7,955 bases of DNA. It comes from Thermoplasmata archaeon. Lineage in GTDB: Archaea > Thermoplasmatota > Thermoplasmata > Lutacidiplasmatales > UBA184. Location: positions 1 through 7,955 of the forward strand of contig JASHYY010000231.1 in NCBI GenBank assembly GCA_030042815.1, read 5' to 3'. Made by a program: the position numbers and the translations under genes. The notes under the pieces were generated by a model, which saw only the letters and a list, made by a program, of their open reading frames with translations, did no database searches and was not told where the DNA came from. Within the stretch, counting starts at the first letter, position 1. Each line of letters begins with the position of its first letter. Shown here in pieces: positions 5,213 to 7,955 of this stretch.

Positions 5213-6325
5213 TTACGGCCGAGGTCGCGGACGCCGCCGGCCCCGGTTCGCCGCCGTCGGGTCGTTCGAGTCCTCGTCGTCTTCTCCGAGGTAGGCGTCG
5301 GGCGGAACGTACGGCACGTAGAGCGACCCGGGGTGGCCGCCCGTGTCGCCCTCCGTCTCCGATGGCGATTCGTCCTCCGGGCCCTCCGGAGCGGGCGGCT
5401 CCTCGGGCGCCGACTCGGGGACCTCGGGCGCGGGCTCCTCGCCCGGAGCCTCGAGCGCCTCCTCCTCGACCGGAGGTCCCTCGACCGCCCGCTTCTTCTC
5501 TCGGGTCAACCGGTCGACCTCGGCCCACAGGGCCTCGATCTCCTCCTCGGGCGTACCGTACCGGCGGTCCTCGCTGATCGCCGCACGGACCTGGGCCATC
5601 AGGCGGGCCGCGCTCTGGGCGTTGGACGCCTTCGCCTTGATCCGCTGGAGTCGGCGGGCCAGGTTGCGGGCCTCGACGAGGATCTCGTCCTCTTCGTTCG
5701 GCGACACGGCGGGGACCGCCGGCGCCCGCGGGATGCGGCCGACGGCCTTGCGGACCTCGACGAGCCGCTCGGCCGCCGTCGCGAGGTTCTGGTCCTGGAC
5801 CGCCTGGAGGAGCCGGGAGAACGACGCGGCCGCGACGCGGACCTCCTCGCCGCGGTCCCGGGCACGTCGAATGGAGAGCCCCAGCTGCTGGGCTTCTTGG
5901 ACACAGAATTTCGGGACCGCGTCGTTCAGGACCGCGAGGGCGAGCGACGCGCTCGCCGCCGCCTTCTCGAGCGAGCCCGAGCTGAGCGGGTCCGACATCA
6001 GGCGCCGCCGCGGGTTGCCGACCCGCGTGTCGAGGTGCGCCACGTCCATCCCGATCGTCTGGGCGATCGCGCGCAGCTCGTCGGCCCGTCGCAGGAGCTC
6101 GCGCACCCAGGTCCAGTCGGGAACGACCCGGGCGAGGAGCGCCTCGCCCCGCTTCACGACCGCCGCGGCCTGCGCCTTCTCGCCTGCCTGCACGGCCTGG
6201 TCGAACGCGGTGCGGATCTGCGCGGTCGGGAACGGGAGCCCCTCCCCCTCGAGCCGGTCGCCTTCCGCGGTGACGCGGTCGAGGCGGGTCCGGAGCTCGG
6301 CGAGGGCGGTCGTTTCGGGCGACAT
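5213..6325 (-). CDS. Uncharacterised helical-repeat protein with acidic linker and basic tail
   Basis: A 370-residue protein I do not recognise; no signal peptide or membrane segment is visible. Residues 8-273 are predicted helical and seem to hold about four degenerate units of roughly 55-65 residues (near 8-66, 73-136, 142-197, 214-273). Each is rich in Leu, Ala, Arg and Glu, with an internal turn such as QAGEKAQAA or QDQNLATAA. Residues 281-330 form an acidic, Pro/Glu-rich linker (EEPAPEVPESAPEEP). A short YVPYVPPDAYLGEDD segment follows, then a basic tail (RGRRRPRPRP). It starts at ATG 6325, 3 bases after the stop of the zinc-ribbon gene, so the two are almost surely one operon. Its last helical unit resembles the last unit of that neighbour. 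A scaffold or RNA/protein-binding role is only a guess from composition. gar1 follows 61 bases downstream of its stop (34 if the TTG start is used). Confidence 0.85.
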   Translation of the reverse strand: MSPETTALAELRTRLDRVTAEGDRLEGEGLPFPTAQIRTAFDQAVQAGEKAQAAAVVKRGEALLARVVPDWTWVRELLRRADELRAIAQTIGMDVAHLDTRVGNPRRRLMSDPLSSGSLEKAAASASLALAVLNDAVPKFCVQEAQQLGLSIRRARDRGEEVRVAAASFSRLLQAVQDQNLATAAERLVEVRKAVGRIPRAPAVPAVSPNEEDEILVEARNLARRLQRIKAKASNAQSAARLMAQVRAAISEDRRYGTPEEEIEALWAEVDRLTREKKRAVEGPPVEEEALEAPGEEPAPEVPESAPEEPPAPEGPEDESPSETEGDTGGHPGSLYVPYVPPDAYLGEDDEDSNDPTAANRGRRRPRPRP

Positions 6326-6328
6326 CGC

Positions 6329-7558
6329 CTACGTCCTCGCCGGCTCGGTGGCCAGCATCCGCATCAGTCGCGTGAGCGTGAGGTCGGCCTCCTTGAGGTT
6401 GCGCTGGCGCAGGAGGTCGGTCGCCTCGCGGATCTGTACCGCGGCGTCGCGTGCGGTCTCGCTCTCCGGTGGGAGCGTACGGACCCGGGCGGCAAGGCTG
6501 CGGGCCTTCTTCAGCAGCCGGTCGAGGACGACATCCTCCGACTCCTCGGGCGGCGGCGGCACGGCCGGGGCCGGCGCCGGGGGAGGAGCTCGCTCGAGCT
6601 CGTCGATCGCATGCCGCAGGTCCCGCAGGCTGAGCATCGCCTCGGAGAGCCGGCCCTTCTTGAGGTGGCGGCCGGCGTCGAGGTGCAAGCGACGGGCGGC
6701 CGCGCTCCCCGGCTGCTCGTCCGGGAACCGGTCGAGGACCTTCTCCGTTCGCGCGAGCTCGGCCTCGAGCGAGGACGGGATCGCCTCGTGGAGGAGCATC
6801 AGGATCTGCGCCGACTCCTGGGCGAAAGTGTCGAGCGACTCCTCGGAGAGCTCCTCCTCGCCGAGCCGGTCGCGGATCGACTGGAGCTCGCCCGAGATCT
6901 CCCCAAGGGGGATCTCGAGCTCGCTCGCCTCGTTGCGGAGCCCCTCGATCTGGGCGAGCAGGCCCTGGAGTCCCTTCCAGTCCGACTCGAACTGGCCGAC
7001 CCTTCGTTCCGCCTCGACCAGGATCCCGACCGCCTCCTCGCGGTCGCCGGCCTCGAGCGCGCTCGAGAGGCGGCTAAAGTTCGGTCCCATCGAGAATCGC
7101 ACGCCGGTCCTCTCGAGCGCTTCGCGTCGTTCCTTGAGCAGCGCGAATCTCCGGTGCAGCACCTCGTCCGTTTCGTGTTCGAGGCGGACCTGGGCGGAGC
7201 GCAGGATGCCGAGCGCCTCGGCGACCCGGCCCTCCGCCTCGCTCAGCGCCGCCTCGCAGAGCTCGTGGGTCACGTCGGGCCCGTGCCCGAGCTCGCGCAC
7301 CGCGTCCATCCGAACGACGAGGTCCCGACTGATCGCCGCGTTCAACTCCTCCTCGGGACTCGGGGGCGGGGGGGTCGACTTGGACCGGACCGACGCCGGC
7401 TCGGCCGGCGGAGCGACGGTGCTGCCGCCGTCGGGCTCGTCCGACTGCTCGACCGACCGCAATCCTTCGATCGCGAGGCCGGTCGGGAAACCGCAGACGG
7501 CGCAGTGCGCGGCCGTCGAGGGGATCGGTTGCTCGCAGATGGGACAGCTGGACGGCAC
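6329..7558 (-). CDS. Uncharacterised zinc-ribbon protein with helical repeats
   Basis: A 409-residue protein with an N-terminal zinc ribbon, C5-x2-C8-x10-C19-x2-C22 (CPICEQ and HCAVCGFPTG). A Pro/Ser-rich disordered linker (about 35-69) follows. A long helical region then appears to contain around five degenerate units (near 76-126, 135-187, 197-258, 266-318, 345-400). Units typically carry a turn of the form GDREEAVGIL, GRLSEAMLSL or RNLKEADLTL between two amphipathic helices, reminiscent of TPR-like hairpins but not matching TPR. A second proline-rich linker (PPPAPAPAVPPPPEE, 325-339) precedes the last unit. No signal peptide or membrane segment is seen, so it is presumably cytoplasmic. The GTG start at 7558 is set by the zinc ribbon beginning at residue 5. 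It is the first gene of a two-gene unit with the related repeat protein. The function is unknown; the ribbon suggests contact with nucleic acid or a protein partner. Confidence 0.85.
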   Translation of the reverse strand: MPSSCPICEQPIPSTAAHCAVCGFPTGLAIEGLRSVEQSDEPDGGSTVAPPAEPASVRSKSTPPPPSPEEELNAAISRDLVVRMDAVRELGHGPDVTHELCEAALSEAEGRVAEALGILRSAQVRLEHETDEVLHRRFALLKERREALERTGVRFSMGPNFSRLSSALEAGDREEAVGILVEAERRVGQFESDWKGLQGLLAQIEGLRNEASELEIPLGEISGELQSIRDRLGEEELSEESLDTFAQESAQILMLLHEAIPSSLEAELARTEKVLDRFPDEQPGSAAARRLHLDAGRHLKKGRLSEAMLSLRDLRHAIDELERAPPPAPAPAVPPPPEESEDVVLDRLLKKARSLAARVRTLPPESETARDAAVQIREATDLLRQRNLKEADLTLTRLMRMLATEPART

Positions 7559-7593
7559 GGCAGCGACTCTTCGTCAGTCAAACGATGGCCGGG

Positions 7594-7626
7594 CCTTTAA
7601 CGCCTTGCTCGCGGGTGGGGTATAAC
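7594..7626 (-). promoter_or_regulatory. Candidate promoter of the zinc-ribbon/repeat-protein operon
   Basis: Two AT-rich elements stand out on the minus strand in the 90-base gap 7559-7648: GTTATACC (7626-7619) and GTTAAAGG (7601-7594). The second is about 40 bases from the GTG start and would give a leader of roughly 14 bases. The first would give a leader of about 40 bases. Which one is used cannot be decided by eye. Confidence 0.4.
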
Positions 7627-7648
7627 TCCGGCGGGCGCGACCGCATTC

Positions 7649-7951
7649 CTAGCCGCCCGAGAAGGTCGAGACGACGGTCAGCCGGACGGGACGATCGATC
7701 GGCAGGTCGAGCGGCACCGGGGTATCCCCGTCCAGGACCGCGCTGCCTTCCGGCGCGTGACCGAGCCGGTGGAGGACCGCCCGTACCGGGGTTCCCGCCG
7801 GAACCCGCAGCCGGCGGCGGGAGACCGTCTCGGCCCGGGTGAACTCCACGACGACCGGGACCCAGCGGGGAGGGGAAGCGCTGAGGGGGAGAATCTCCGC
7901 CGCGCGGGGGTGGCCCGTCGCGTCCTTTGAACTCCCGCGATGCATACGCAT
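7649..7951 (-). CDS. ThiS/MoaD/SAMP-like ubiquitin-fold sulfur carrier
   Basis: A small beta-grasp protein whose C-terminus ends exactly in Gly-Gly (VVSTFSGG then stop). This is the hallmark of carriers that are adenylated by an E1-like enzyme and then thiocarboxylated or conjugated. In archaea such proteins serve in thiamine or molybdopterin synthesis, tRNA thiolation, or protein tagging (SAMPs). The core is PVVVEFTRAETVSRRRLRVP, AGTPVRAVL, SAVLDGDTPVPLDLPI, then the last strand. It aligns well, from memory, with the 66-residue Haloferax SAMP2. The start is unsure. GTG 7849 gives a family-sized 66 residues but cuts into the first strand (VVVEF). ATG 7951 or 7945 keeps the strand but adds about 30 low-complexity residues, and a start beyond the window edge is possible. 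Its partner enzyme is not in view, so the precise role is open. The adjacency to an Mo-enzyme operon about 5 kb away is not evidence that this is MoaD. Confidence 0.75.
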   Translation of the reverse strand: MRMHRGSSKDATGHPRAAEILPLSASPPRWVPVVVEFTRAETVSRRRLRVPAGTPVRAVLHRLGHAPEGSAVLDGDTPVPLDLPIDRPVRLTVVSTFSGG

Positions 7952-7955
7952 CACC

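Noticed and set aside
5333..7625. Two open frames of more than 750 codons on the plus strand
   Set aside because: They are antisense to the two repeat-protein genes, encode Arg- and Ser-rich low-complexity sequence without any family signature, and arise because stop codons are rare at this GC content. The minus-strand proteins have a zinc ribbon, tight gene spacing and promoters.
1..7955. CRISPR arrays, insertion sequences, tRNA or rRNA genes
   Set aside because: No regularly spaced direct repeats, terminal inverted repeats with a transposase, cloverleaf-like segments or rRNA-like stretches were seen on either strand by eye.

Overview
The window is very GC-rich (about 70% by eye) and archaeal. 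It encodes transcription factor B and the H/ACA RNP protein Gar1 side by side. It also carries a ubiquitin-like sulfur carrier ending in Gly-Gly, and short AT-rich box A-like elements sit just upstream of several start codons. A high-GC euryarchaeal or Thermoplasmatota-type lineage is my guess from the gene content; the phylum cannot be fixed from sequence reading alone.

Region 1 (1-2480, + strand) is a tight operon. It opens with the 3' part of a molybdenum-hydroxylase large subunit most like 4-hydroxybenzoyl-CoA reductase alpha (HcrA). One base later comes the FAD subunit (HcrB-like), which carries the four-cysteine insertion that binds an extra [4Fe-4S] cluster in that enzyme. An ATGA overlap then leads into a small ParB/SerK-fold protein resembling archaeal free-serine kinase. 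The small [2Fe-2S] gamma subunit is not in the window.

Region 2 (2420-3963) holds a purN glycinamide ribonucleotide formyltransferase on the minus strand and, divergently, a SAM-dependent O-methyltransferase on the plus strand. Both run convergently into their outer neighbours with short 3' coding overlaps (61 and 35 bases).

Region 3 (3929-7558, minus strand) reads, in transcription order: a zinc-ribbon protein with helical repeats, a second helical-repeat protein with an acidic linker and a basic tail, gar1, then tfb. The two repeat proteins look like diverged relatives of one another and have no function I recognise. They lie 3 bases apart and directly upstream of the gar1-tfb pair, which seems to have its own promoter(s) in the 5179-5212 gap.

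Region 4 (7649-7955, minus strand) is a ThiS/MoaD/SAMP-like sulfur-carrier or protein modifier, separated by about 90 bases from the zinc-ribbon gene.

The window therefore combines a catabolic-looking redox operon with core information-processing genes. The least explained parts are the paired helical-repeat proteins and the SerK-like protein coupled to the Hcr-like reductase. Long open frames on the opposite strand of 5333-7625 and elsewhere are by-products of high GC and are not annotated.
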